Shown: positions 1 to 7,879 of the stretch, one piece after another | Layout of the letters: each line of letters begins with the position of its first letter | Position numbering within the stretch: the first letter of the stretch is position 1 | From: a virus | DNA length: 32,460 bases | IMG/VR virus record: IMGVR_UViG_3300025732_000161 | Span: 1-32,460 of that record | Reading direction: 5' to 3' (one strand) | Translations under genes and position numbers: made by a program | The notes under the pieces: generated by a model | The model's input: the letters and a program-made list of their open reading frames with translations, nothing else | Database searches by the model: none | What the model was told of the DNA's origin: nothing

Positions 1-2162
1 CCAGAACCTCCAGAACTTATACCGATTGAACCAATGGTGTAATAAAGACGTTCAAAATAAACAACTTGCCCATCAAAAGGTCTTGTAACATTAATCTTTG
101 CAGTCCCTCCTCCATAATAAGTATGTGGAAGTGTAGAAGTTCCAACATAAACACTAAATGTAGTGCTTGCAATAGAAACTGAAGGAAGTGTATTTACTCC
201 TATTATATTTCCAGCACCTAAACGAGTTGTAATAATACCAACAAGATTATCAATAAACGATTGAACATCAGAACAAGAAGCAGGATCTGTATTAAATCCT
301 GTTACTGGATCCACTGCAATAGATAAATTCTTATTTGTAAGATTATTTGCAATTGCAAGTTTCATTAAGTCTCTTGCAGAACTAAATCCAACGATCGTTT
401 GTGGAACTTCACTTGAAATACCTGTAATTAAAGCAGATCCATCATACTTAAAGTATGCTCTAGCAGCTTCAATTGAACTTCTGCTTGTAAAATCTCTTAC
501 ATCAAGAGATACTGCATCAACAATATATCCAATATCTCTCTTACATTTATCTGGACTTGGATTTACAAATCCAGGATACGCAGAAGTAATTCCTGCATAA
601 GCAGTATCAATAATTTCTTGGCGATTTGCTTGTATTAAATTATATGCATCATAGTATCGACCTGGCGCAACAGCAACAGGTTCAAAAATATAACCTTTAT
701 TTCCAGATGGATATGTAACAATTCCTGGACCAGAAGGACAAGTGAATCCAAGTCCAACAAGGGAAACGCCCATTCCAACAGCAAATTTATGAGCAACATC
801 AGTTGTTGCAGTTAATATTCCAGTATTATGATCGTATCTTGCGCTTGTGATATTTAATGTTGGAACATTTAAATCTAGAACAAATGTATCTGAATTAGCA
901 CTAGATGCTGTAGTAACAATACCAGTGTATCTAAGTGGACCAACTCCGTCAGCAACTAGAGCATAATTACCAAATGAAGAGTTTGAGTTAGTAAGATCAC
1001 AAGCAGCACCAGTTCCACAATAAACAGCAATATCATCACAGATAGTAAAGAGAGAAACTAACTGGGCATATCCCTCATTCGTAATTGAAACTCCAATACC
1101 ACCTTGATTGTATTGAGTATAAGAGTCAAGAACCATTGATTTTAATGGTCCAATGCACTTGGATCCATCAATCTTTAATCCAATGCTATTGGGAATAAAG
1201 TTTGTGCAATTTTGAATATATGGCGACTGACTTGAGAAACCAATTTGATTTGGATTGAATGCAAAAATTGCTTTACCTGAATTTAAAGAACCAGTAAAGG
1301 ACATTTCCGCAACATAGTTTCCTTCTAAAACATAGAAGAAATCTTCATTTGAATTCTGTGGAGATACTGATACCTCTCTTAAACTATCCCCAACAATTGA
1401 AACTTGTTTTGGAATAATTAATGGGTTATTTTCTACATAAGATCCAGCAGAAACTTTAATAGTTGTTCCTGTTGTTGCTGCGGTGAGAGCTGCTCCGATT
1501 GTTCGTTTTGCGTCTCCAAGTTTGAGTCCTGAGTTTGTGTCTGATCCATTTTCTGTAACATAAAGAATATTTTTAACTATTGGTCCTAGATCTGTTCCCT
1601 GATCTCCCTGGACACCTTGTATTCCTTGAATACCTTGAATGCCTTGGATACCCTGAATTCCTTGAATACCTTGGATACCTTGAATGCCTTGAGTACCTCC
1701 AGTTCCTTGCACTGAAGAACCCTGAATACCCTGAATACCCTGAATTCCTTGAGATCCTCCAGTACCTTGTACTGAAGCTCCTTGAATACCTTGAATTCCC
1801 TGGATACCCTGGATACCTTGAATTCCCTGGATACCCTGAACATTAGCACCAGATCCTTGAATACCTTGAACGCCCTGAATACCTTGAGTACCTTGAGTAC
1901 CTTGAATACCCTGAATACCCTGAATTCCTTGAACATTCGCGTTTGATCCCTGAATTCCTTGTATTCCTTGAATACCTTGAATCCCTTGTATTCCCTGAAT
2001 TCCCTGAATTCCTTGGAGACTATATGCTTCTCTTGTTAACTTAAGAGAAGGCGTATAACCAGCAGTTACATTATATCCTTCGGCACCTACTGTTACAGAA
2101 GATCCCCCAGAAGAACTTGTAACTACATTATAACTAGTACTTCCAATTGATACTGAAGGCAT
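1..2162 (-). CDS. Collagen-like / beta-helix tail-fibre protein (partial, C-terminus outside window)
   Basis: This frame is open from an ATG at 2160-2162 to the left edge, giving about 720 visible codons, so the C-terminus is missing. The start overlaps the TAA of the 110-aa gene by one base (TAATG), which suggests translational coupling. After about 45 N-terminal residues comes a Gly-X-Gln collagen-like region (DNA about 1600-2015) interrupted by SNANV/SGANV and SVQGTGG spacers. Next is a parallel beta-helix-like region beginning [10 protein letters not shown]. It contains SYTQYNQGG, then NSNSSFG, motifs also present in the 908-aa protein encoded at 7880-10606, and an FERLYY segment near the edge. 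I infer a trimeric tail-fibre or adhesin subunit that acts in host recognition on the virion. Whether it ends in an S74 chaperone, like three neighbouring genes, cannot be seen here. The exact receptor and position in the tail are unknown. Confidence 0.85.
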   Translation of the reverse strand, partial: MPSVSIGSTSYNVVTSSSGGSSVTVGAEGYNVTAGYTPSLKLTREAYSLQGIQGIQGIQGIQGIQGIQGIQGSNANVQGIQGIQGIQGTQGTQGIQGVQGIQGSGANVQGIQGIQGIQGIQGIQGIQGASVQGTGGSQGIQGIQGIQGSSVQGTGGTQGIQGIQGIQGIQGIQGIQGIQGIQGVQGDQGTDLGPIVKNILYVTENGSDTNSGLKLGDAKRTIGAALTAATTGTTIKVSAGSYVENNPLIIPKQVSIVGDSLREVSVSPQNSNEDFFYVLEGNYVAEMSFTGSLNSGKAIFAFNPNQIGFSSQSPYIQNCTNFIPNSIGLKIDGSKCIGPLKSMVLDSYTQYNQGGIGVSITNEGYAQLVSLFTICDDIAVYCGTGAACDLTNSNSSFGNYALVADGVGPLRYTGIVTTASSANSDTFVLDLNVPTLNITSARYDHNTGILTATTDVAHKFAVGMGVSLVGLGFTCPSGPGIVTYPSGNKGYIFEPVAVAPGRYYDAYNLIQANRQEIIDTAYAGITSAYPGFVNPSPDKCKRDIGYIVDAVSLDVRDFTSRSSIEAARAYFKYDGSALITGISSEVPQTIVGFSSARDLMKLAIANNLTNKNLSIAVDPVTGFNTDPASCSDVQSFIDNLVGIITTRLGAGNIIGVNTLPSVSIASTTFSVYVGTSTLPHTYYGGGTAKINVTRPFDGQVVYFERLYYTIGSIGISSGGS
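1600..2015 (-). repeat. Collagen-like coding repeat (Gly-X-Gln)
   Basis: Short 9-base-unit repeats encode runs of Q-G-I-Q-G. The units vary at synonymous positions (CAA/CAG, GGA/GGT/GGG). The same repeat type fills most of the 1178-aa gene, so the two genes share sequence through which they could recombine. Confidence 0.85.
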
Positions 2163-2494
2163 TAAATTGACTCACTAGGGTTTACGAGGACCATACCATC
2201 AACGACTTTACTCTTTTTTCCGACAGTTGAAGTTACAATTACATCATAATAATATCTACCTGCTTTTAAATTTGCAGTTGTTGTATTTGCAAGTGATACT
2301 ACAACTTGACCTGCTGCAGAAACAATGCCGACAGTAAAAGGAGTAGACGTAAGAGAATCTGGAAACTTACGTATTTTTGCAGTTCCAGTATGCCCAGATA
2401 AATCTAAAGGACTTCCATCTGGATTATTAACAGTAAAAACTTCTTGATAATCTGTTCCCTGTTCTATAACAATATTAACTGCAGCGACAGCCAT
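2162..2494 (-). CDS. Small structural protein, 110 aa, probable tail/baseplate accessory
   Basis: This 110-residue beta-rich protein begins [16 protein letters not shown] and contains an [14 protein letters not shown] segment followed by short beta-strand-like stretches ([19 protein letters not shown]). That pattern resembles the small immunoglobulin-like or BppU-like accessory domains encoded beside phage fibre genes, but I cannot name a family with certainty. There is no signal peptide or membrane segment. It sits between two fibre genes and its stop overlaps the start of the downstream collagen/beta-helix fibre by one base. A T4-type late promoter box (CATAAATA) lies about 20 bases before the ATG, so it is probably made late with the virion proteins. 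A fibre-attachment or adaptor role is inference from context. Confidence 0.75.
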   Translation of the reverse strand: MAVAAVNIVIEQGTDYQEVFTVNNPDGSPLDLSGHTGTAKIRKFPDSLTSTPFTVGIVSAAGQVVVSLANTTTANLKAGRYYYDVIVTSTVGKKSKVVDGMVLVNPSESI

Positions 2495-2516
2495 TTGCTT
2501 CTAACCATTTTCAAAT

Positions 2517-2524
2517 TATTTATG
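2517..2524 (-). promoter_or_regulatory. Late promoter box CATAAATA
   Basis: On the minus strand this reads CATAAATA, one base from the T4 late consensus TATAAATA. It lies in the short gap between the 477-aa and 110-aa genes, 22 bases before the ATG, which is a sensible distance for a short leader. Confidence 0.6.
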
Positions 2525-2549
2525 ATTCAATCACAAATAAGTCTTATAT

Positions 2550-3983
2550 TTATTGAACTTTTTTCTTGAGTTCTTCTACTTCGGAAGATAATTCTTTAAC
2601 TGCTTCAATTAAAAATCCAATTAAACCATTGTAGTTTACAGATTTATTTTGTCCTTCATTTACAAGATTGGGCAAAACCGCTTCAAGTTCTTGTGCGATC
2701 ACGCCATAAGAAGATTTACCACTTTCTTTCCAATCAAAAGAAACTCCTCTTAAAGATTTGATTGTTTCTAATGAATTTTCAACTGTTTTAATATTTGTTT
2801 TTAATGTTTCGTCAGAAGTTGAATTGAAATTAGTTGCAGTTATAGTTCCAGCAGTAAAATCTCCAGAAGAATCACGAGCAACAATTGGGAAGTTTGCAGG
2901 ATCGTCATTTAAAGAACTTGCATTAACATTTATTGTTCTTGCAGTAGATCCATTATAAGTTGTGCCGCTATCAAGACTAAGATATGAACCAACTGTTAAA
3001 GAATTTAAATTAGATCCAAGAGAAACTCCAGAAATAGTAGAGTTTGCAAGATTTGCATTTGTAATTCCAGCAGTTCCAGATAAATTAGAATTTGTAAGAC
3101 CACTGATAGTATTAAATCCAGCAGCAATTGTTTTATTCGTAAGAGTATCTGTCGTATTTCTTGCTACTAAAGTATCAGTTGCTGCAGGTAACGTTAAAGT
3201 ACCAGATGCAGTTGCAGATGCGCGTAAATTTGTAGTTCCTGAAGTAGAACCACTAAAATTAGCACCACCACCTCCAATTGTTGGAGTTGTTAATGTTGCA
3301 GAATTTATTGTTGGAGAAGTTAAAGTTTTATTTGTTAATGTTTGAGATGCATCAGTCGAAACAATATCTCCTGCTGAATTTCCTCCTAATATTTTTCCTC
3401 TTAAGAAATCTGCATTTAAATTCGTAACAACAGTATTTGAAGATACCACAAAAGGAGATGTTCCTGTCGTTACCGTAGAAATAAAACGACTTGCAGAAGC
3501 ATTTCCAATTATTGATAATCTTTCAGATGGAAAACTTGTTCCTATTCCAACATTTCCATTCAATCGATAAATTGAACTACCAGTGCTAACTAACCAAGTT
3601 TGAAGTATCGGGTCAACTAATGGAGTTTCATTTAAATAAAATGCACTTGCGGTAATAATTCCCGAAGTATATAAATTTGAAGTTGATACAATACCAGAAG
3701 TTAGTGTAGATAAACCAGAAATTATTGCATAATTTGCAGAAATTGCATTCGTTGCAACGCCAGAAACAGAAGAATAATTAGATGCCTCAACTGTTCCTAA
3801 AAAAGTTCCATAAAAAGAATTTGCAGTTACATCTCCATTAACTGTTAATTTAGAAGTAGGATTTACCGTTCCTATTCCAACAAATGGAAGACTGTTGGTA
3901 GCAATTCCAATATTTTGAGTTGTATTATCAATATAAAGAAAAGATCCAAATTGTGAAAGTTCTCTATTTCTTATGATAGACAT
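2550..3983 (-). CDS. Tail-fibre protein with C-terminal S74 intramolecular chaperone
   Basis: This 477-residue protein has fibre-type repeats: an N-terminal NIGIATNSLPFVGIGT stretch, a middle rich in Thr/Ser/Asn with LTNKTL-type repeats (for example DTLTNKTI), and GSTARTINV near residue 345. About the last 92 residues form a peptidase S74 (endosialidase-type) chaperone. It opens with NSTSDETLKTNI, containing the expected Ser and Lys of the self-cleavage dyad, then GVIAQELEAVLP and VNYNGLIGFLIEAV, and ends in a coiled coil (ELSSEVEELKKK). In this family the chaperone trimerises the fibre and is then released by self-cleavage. The start has a strong ribosome site, AAGGAG, six bases before the ATG, and an upstream TCTAAATA box. 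It follows the collagen-like fibre gene by a few bases. The receptor is unknown. Confidence 0.88.
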   Translation of the reverse strand: MSIIRNRELSQFGSFLYIDNTTQNIGIATNSLPFVGIGTVNPTSKLTVNGDVTANSFYGTFLGTVEASNYSSVSGVATNAISANYAIISGLSTLTSGIVSTSNLYTSGIITASAFYLNETPLVDPILQTWLVSTGSSIYRLNGNVGIGTSFPSERLSIIGNASASRFISTVTTGTSPFVVSSNTVVTNLNADFLRGKILGGNSAGDIVSTDASQTLTNKTLTSPTINSATLTTPTIGGGGANFSGSTSGTTNLRASATASGTLTLPAATDTLVARNTTDTLTNKTIAAGFNTISGLTNSNLSGTAGITNANLANSTISGVSLGSNLNSLTVGSYLSLDSGTTYNGSTARTINVNASSLNDDPANFPIVARDSSGDFTAGTITATNFNSTSDETLKTNIKTVENSLETIKSLRGVSFDWKESGKSSYGVIAQELEAVLPNLVNEGQNKSVNYNGLIGFLIEAVKELSSEVEELKKKVQ

Positions 3984-3998
3984 TGCCTTCTCCTTATA

Positions 3999-6900
3999 TT
4001 AATATTTAGAATTTGCTTCAAGAACTTTCACTTTTTCTGTTAATTCTTTAATCGCTTCAATTAATAAAGAAGTAATTTTTCCATAAGCAACAGTTTTAGT
4101 TCCCTCACTATCTTCAGATACTAATTCTGGAACTATTGCTTCAATTTCTTGGGCAATTACGCCGACTTGGTGCTTATTATTCAAATCAACTCTATCAAAT
4201 TCAACTCCTCTCATCGAAAGAACTTTATTTAAAGAATTTGTTAATGTTTGAATATTTGTTTTTAATTTAATATCAGATGTTGAATTTACATCAACACAAG
4301 TAATAACATTTGCACTAAAGTTTCCAGAAGCATCTCTTGCAACAATTGTTGATACTGTGTTTGTTGATGCAGAATCAAGTCCATCAAGTAAGTCAGCATT
4401 CAAATTAGTTACTTTAGTTGTAGAAGAAACCGTAAGTGGTGCTGTTCCTGTTGCAACTGTTGAAGTTAAAGTTGTTCCTTCAATAGCTCCACCTGTTGTT
4501 AATTTTTGAGTTCCTGGATTAAATGTAAATGGAGTAGAAGCTGCAGTTCTTATTAATGGGGATGAAGATGTTCCAGTAACAAAAACAGGATAATAATCTG
4601 CAGAAGTAGTTGTTGCAGTTGAACTTAATAAGTTTGCAGGTCCACTATTTCCTTGAATACCTTGAGATCCAGCACCTTGAATTCCCTGAATACCTTGTCT
4701 TCCTTGTGTACCCTGAATACCTTGAGATCCCTGGATACCTTGAGAACCAAGTCCATCATTTCCTTTTATACCCTGAGTTCCCTGACCTCCTTGAATTCCC
4801 TGAATTCCTTGTCTACCTTGAGTACCTTGATCACCCTGAATACCCTGAACATTAGCACCAGATCCCTGAATTCCTTGCGTACCCTGAATTCCTTGCGAAC
4901 CTTGAGTTCCTTGAGGTCCTTGAGCACCTTGGATACCTTGAGTTCCTTGATTACCACCAGTACCTTGAACAGAACTTCCTTGAGTGCCCTGAATACCTTG
5001 AGTGCCTTGAGGTCCTTGAGCACCTTGAATACCTTGAATGCCTTGAATACCCTGGATACCTTGTCTTCCTTGAATGCCTTGAGGTCCTTGAGAACCTTGA
5101 GTTCCCTGAATACCCTGATTTCCTCCAGTACCCTGAACAGAACTTCCTTGAGTACCTTGAATACCCTGTGTTCCTTGAGGTCCTTGAGCACCTTGTATCG
5201 AAACACCTTGAATACCTTGTGTACCTTGAATACCTTGTGCTCCCTGAGTACCTCCTGTTCCCTGAGCAGCACTACCCTGAATACCCTGAGAACCTTGAAC
5301 TGAAGTACCTTGAGTGCCCTGAATACCTTGCGAACCTTGAGGTCCCTGAATACCTTGAGTACCCTGAATACCTTGTGAACCTCCAGTACCTTGTACTGAA
5401 GTTCCTTGAGTACCTTGAATTCCCTGTATTCCTTGAATTCCTTGAATTCCTTGTCTTCCTTGAATACCTTGAGAACCTTGTGGTCCCTGAATACCTTGAG
5501 TGCCTTGAATGCCTTGATTACCACCAGTACCTTGTACTGAACTTCCCTGAGTACCTTGAATTCCTTGAGATCCCTGAATTCCTTGAGCGCCTTGAGGTCC
5601 CTGAGTGCCTTGAATTCCTTGAATACCCTGAGATCCTTGAATACCTTGATTACCGCCAGTACCCTGAACGGAACTTCCTTGAGTACCTTGAATTCCCTGA
5701 GAACCTTGAACTGAAGTACCTTGAGTGCCCTGAATACCTTGCGAACCTTGAGGTCCCTGAGTACCTTGAGTACCCTGAATACCTTGAGAACCTTGAGGTC
5801 CCTGAGTACCTTGAGTACCCTGAATACCCTGAATACCCTGATTACCACCAGTACCTTGGACAGAAATTCCTTGAATACCTTGAATTCCTTGTCTTCCTTG
5901 AGTACCTTGTGCTCCTTGAATTCCTTGTGATCCTTGTACAGAAATTCCCTGAGATCCCTGAATACCTTGAGGTCCTACAATTTTTCCTACATCAGACCAA
6001 GTGCCAGTTGGCATTGTTCCTGAATAAACCCACAAGTTTCCAGTATCTTGAGCAATTACTCCATTACCAGAAGATGGAGGATACCAAGGATAAATTGTGT
6101 CATTAGCAGTTAAAGTTGTTGCTCCAGCACCAGTTGTTTTTGAAGGAATTGATCCAACAATGGTAACAGAAGTTCCCGTAGCTCCTTGAATTGAAAAACC
6201 TTGAATACCCTGAGAACCTTGAGTTCCACCAGTTCCTTGAACTGAAATTCCCTGAATACCTTGAGAACCTTGAACTGAAGTGCCCTGAGTACCTTGAATT
6301 CCCTGAATACCTTGATTACCACCAGTACCTTGTACTGAAGTTCCTTGAGTACCCTGAATACCTTGAGATCCCTGGACTGAAGTTCCTTGAGTACCTTGAA
6401 TTCCCTGAGATCCTTGAGCACCCTGGATTCCTTGAATTCCTTGTGAACCTCCAGTTCCTTGAACTGAAATTCCTTGAATACCTTGAATACCCTGGATACC
6501 CTGTATGCCTTGTCTTCCTTGAATACCTTGAGATCCCTGAGCACCCTGAGCACCTTGAATACCCTGAGATCCTTGAATACCCTGATTACCGCCAGTACCT
6601 TGAACAGAAGTTCCTTGAGAACCTTGAATTCCTTGAGTACCTTGAGAACCTTGAATTCCCTGAATACCCTGATTACCCCCAGTTCCTTGAACAGAAGTGC
6701 CTTGAGTTCCTTGAATTCCCTGAGATCCTTGAATACCTTGAGTTCCTTGAGTACCTTGAGATCCCTGAATACCTTGAGATCCTTGAGCACCTTGAACTGA
6801 AGTTCCTTGCGTACCTTGTATTCCCTGAACACCAAGTCCCTGAGAACCCTGAATCCCCTGGTTTCCTCCAGTTCCTTGAATAGAAGTACCCTGAATTCCT

Positions 6901-7535
6901 TGAGTACCTTGAGTACCCTGAATCCCTTGATTACCTCCAGTACCCTGTACCGAACTTCCTTGAATACCTTGAATACCTTGAATACCCTGTCTACCTTGAG
7001 TGCCTTGAGTACCCTGAATTCCTTGATTACCACCAGTTCCTTGAACTGAACCTCCTTGAATACCCTGAATACCTTGAGAACCTTCAGTTCCCTGAGCTCC
7101 TTGAGCTCCTTGAGTTCCTTGCTGTCCTTGTTGTCCTTGAATACCTTGAGATCCTTGAACAGAAATTCCTTGAGTTCCTTGAGTTCCTTGTATCCCCTGA
7201 ATTCCTTGAATTCCCTGTCCACCACCAGTTCCTTGAACTGAAGATCCTTGGATACCTTGAATTCCCTGATTTCCTTGAGTACCTTGAGGTCCCTGAGTAC
7301 CTTGAATAGAAACTCCCTGAATACCTTGATTACCCTGAATTCCAAAGATACCCTGGATTCCCTGAACTCCTTGAGTACCTTGAGCTCCGTTATCAGTCCA
7401 ATATCTTGTTCCGTCAGTTAAAGATGCTAATACTTGCCCACTAGTACTAGGTATACCAAGATATCTCTCTGTCTGTTCAAGAGAGATAAATTGACCGTCT
7501 GCACCTATAACCTGACCGCTATTTAAAGTTGCCAT
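3999..7535 (-). CDS. Giant collagen-like (Gly-X-Gln) tail-fibre protein with S74 chaperone
   Basis: This is a 1178-residue protein. The first 50 residues are a non-repetitive attachment region (SGQVLASLTDGTRYWTDNG). Residues about 51-448 and 521-965 are collagen-like Gly-X-Gln triplets, mostly QGIQGTQG, broken at intervals by SVQGTGGNQ spacers. A globular insert at about 449-520 separates the two collagen blocks. After the second block come ordinary fibre repeats (LLDGLDSASTNTVS), then an S74 intramolecular chaperone over about the last 95 residues (NSTSDIKLKTNI, GVIAQEIEAIVPEL, coiled-coil tail). Collagen-like repeats in phage fibres form long trimeric rods, and S74 domains trimerise and then self-cleave. 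Gln at nearly every third triplet position instead of Pro is notable. It lies a few bases after the 111-aa gene, in the same late operon. It is probably a long host-recognition fibre, by inference. Confidence 0.9.
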   Translation of the reverse strand: MATLNSGQVIGADGQFISLEQTERYLGIPSTSGQVLASLTDGTRYWTDNGAQGTQGVQGIQGIFGIQGNQGIQGVSIQGTQGPQGTQGNQGIQGIQGSSVQGTGGGQGIQGIQGIQGTQGTQGISVQGSQGIQGQQGQQGTQGAQGAQGTEGSQGIQGIQGGSVQGTGGNQGIQGTQGTQGRQGIQGIQGIQGSSVQGTGGNQGIQGTQGTQGIQGTSIQGTGGNQGIQGSQGLGVQGIQGTQGTSVQGAQGSQGIQGSQGTQGTQGIQGSQGIQGTQGTSVQGTGGNQGIQGIQGSQGTQGIQGSQGTSVQGTGGNQGIQGSQGIQGAQGAQGSQGIQGRQGIQGIQGIQGIQGISVQGTGGSQGIQGIQGAQGSQGIQGTQGTSVQGSQGIQGTQGTSVQGTGGNQGIQGIQGTQGTSVQGSQGIQGISVQGTGGTQGSQGIQGFSIQGATGTSVTIVGSIPSKTTGAGATTLTANDTIYPWYPPSSGNGVIAQDTGNLWVYSGTMPTGTWSDVGKIVGPQGIQGSQGISVQGSQGIQGAQGTQGRQGIQGIQGISVQGTGGNQGIQGIQGTQGTQGPQGSQGIQGTQGTQGPQGSQGIQGTQGTSVQGSQGIQGTQGSSVQGTGGNQGIQGSQGIQGIQGTQGPQGAQGIQGSQGIQGTQGSSVQGTGGNQGIQGTQGIQGPQGSQGIQGRQGIQGIQGIQGIQGTQGTSVQGTGGSQGIQGTQGIQGPQGSQGIQGTQGTSVQGSQGIQGSAAQGTGGTQGAQGIQGTQGIQGVSIQGAQGPQGTQGIQGTQGSSVQGTGGNQGIQGTQGSQGPQGIQGRQGIQGIQGIQGIQGAQGPQGTQGIQGTQGSSVQGTGGNQGTQGIQGAQGPQGTQGSQGIQGTQGIQGSGANVQGIQGDQGTQGRQGIQGIQGGQGTQGIKGNDGLGSQGIQGSQGIQGTQGRQGIQGIQGAGSQGIQGNSGPANLLSSTATTTSADYYPVFVTGTSSSPLIRTAASTPFTFNPGTQKLTTGGAIEGTTLTSTVATGTAPLTVSSTTKVTNLNADLLDGLDSASTNTVSTIVARDASGNFSANVITCVDVNSTSDIKLKTNIQTLTNSLNKVLSMRGVEFDRVDLNNKHQVGVIAQEIEAIVPELVSEDSEGTKTVAYGKITSLLIEAIKELTEKVKVLEANSKY
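4003..4010 (-). promoter_or_regulatory. Possible late promoter box TCTAAATA
   Basis: TCTAAATA on the minus strand overlaps the last codons of the collagen-like gene and precedes the 477-aa fibre start by about 20 bases. It matches the core AAATA of the T4 late box but differs at the 5' bases, so it may be weak. Confidence 0.4.
4650..5972 (-). repeat. Collagen-like coding repeat, C-terminal block
   Basis: Tandem degenerate 9-base units encode Gly-X-Gln triplets (about 440 residues). Larger units recur, each consisting of an SVQGTGGNQ spacer followed by a run of QGIQG. The low-complexity sequence keeps several other frames open on both strands, producing long spurious reading frames. Confidence 0.9.
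6180..7390 (-). repeat. Collagen-like coding repeat, N-terminal block
   Basis: This is the same Gly-X-Gln unit as the C-terminal block of the gene, with the same SVQGTGG spacers (about 400 residues). A globular insert encoded at about 5973-6180 separates the two blocks. Confidence 0.9.
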
Positions 7536-7540
7536 TTAAC

Positions 7541-7876
7541 TTACTTTGCTGATTCAAGAATACTGATCACAAAATTCATTGTGCTATCTGAAGCTCCCTG
7601 AACTTCAATTCTATCACCAACTTCAAGAACAAGACTCCCAGTAATTGGAGTTAAAGCATCAGTCGTAGGAATTTTTGCATTTTTAACCAGTTCAAATCTA
7701 CTTCCAGATCGATTATGATAAACAGTTACCGTTGCAACTCCAGAGGAAATATTTGATACTACAGAATATAAATGAATGGAAGCAACTCCATTAGGGACAG
7801 TATAAGCAGTAGTTATACCAGTCGTCACTCCAGTTCTATAAGTCTTATATGTGTTAAGTGCTAGTGCTCCAGCCAT
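7541..7876 (-). CDS. Small conserved-type structural protein, 111 aa
   Basis: This 111-residue protein starts MAGALALNTYKTYRTG and is nearly all beta-strand by composition (YTVPNGVASIHLYSVV, VATVTVYHNRSG, GSLVLEVGDRIEVQG). The pattern of hydrophobic strands with a GDRIEV turn suggests a small beta-sandwich or jelly-roll, as seen in fibre or capsid-decoration proteins. I do not recognise the family. There is no signal peptide and no membrane segment. It lies four bases after the 908-aa beta-helix gene and five bases before the collagen-like fibre, so it is surely co-transcribed with them. An AGGGG stretch about a dozen bases before the ATG may serve as ribosome site. A fibre connector or accessory role is inferred from position only. 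Confidence 0.75.
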   Translation of the reverse strand: MAGALALNTYKTYRTGVTTGITTAYTVPNGVASIHLYSVVSNISSGVATVTVYHNRSGSRFELVKNAKIPTTDALTPITGSLVLEVGDRIEVQGASDSTMNFVISILESAK

Positions 7877-7879
7877 TTT

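Noticed and set aside
1586-1936. Minus-strand 116-aa frame in the collagen region of the left-edge gene
   Set aside because: This is an out-of-frame shadow; the true frame is open from 2162 to the window edge and continues into a recognisable beta-helix.
4653-6883. Long plus-strand reading frames rich in Leu, Glu, Tyr, Pro or Ser, Thr, Asn
   Set aside because: They are read off the opposite strand of the collagen-like repeats. Their composition is the mirror of the repeat unit, and they have no ribosome site and no unrepeated sequence.
4766-7345. Long minus-strand frames rich in Lys, Val, Phe, Arg inside the collagen-like gene
   Set aside because: They are out-of-frame readings of the same repeats; the in-frame 1178-aa protein has the attachment domain, spacers and S74 end.
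4650-7390. CRISPR-like array
   Set aside because: The repeats are contiguous 9-base coding units without unique spacers of regular length, and no cas gene is present.
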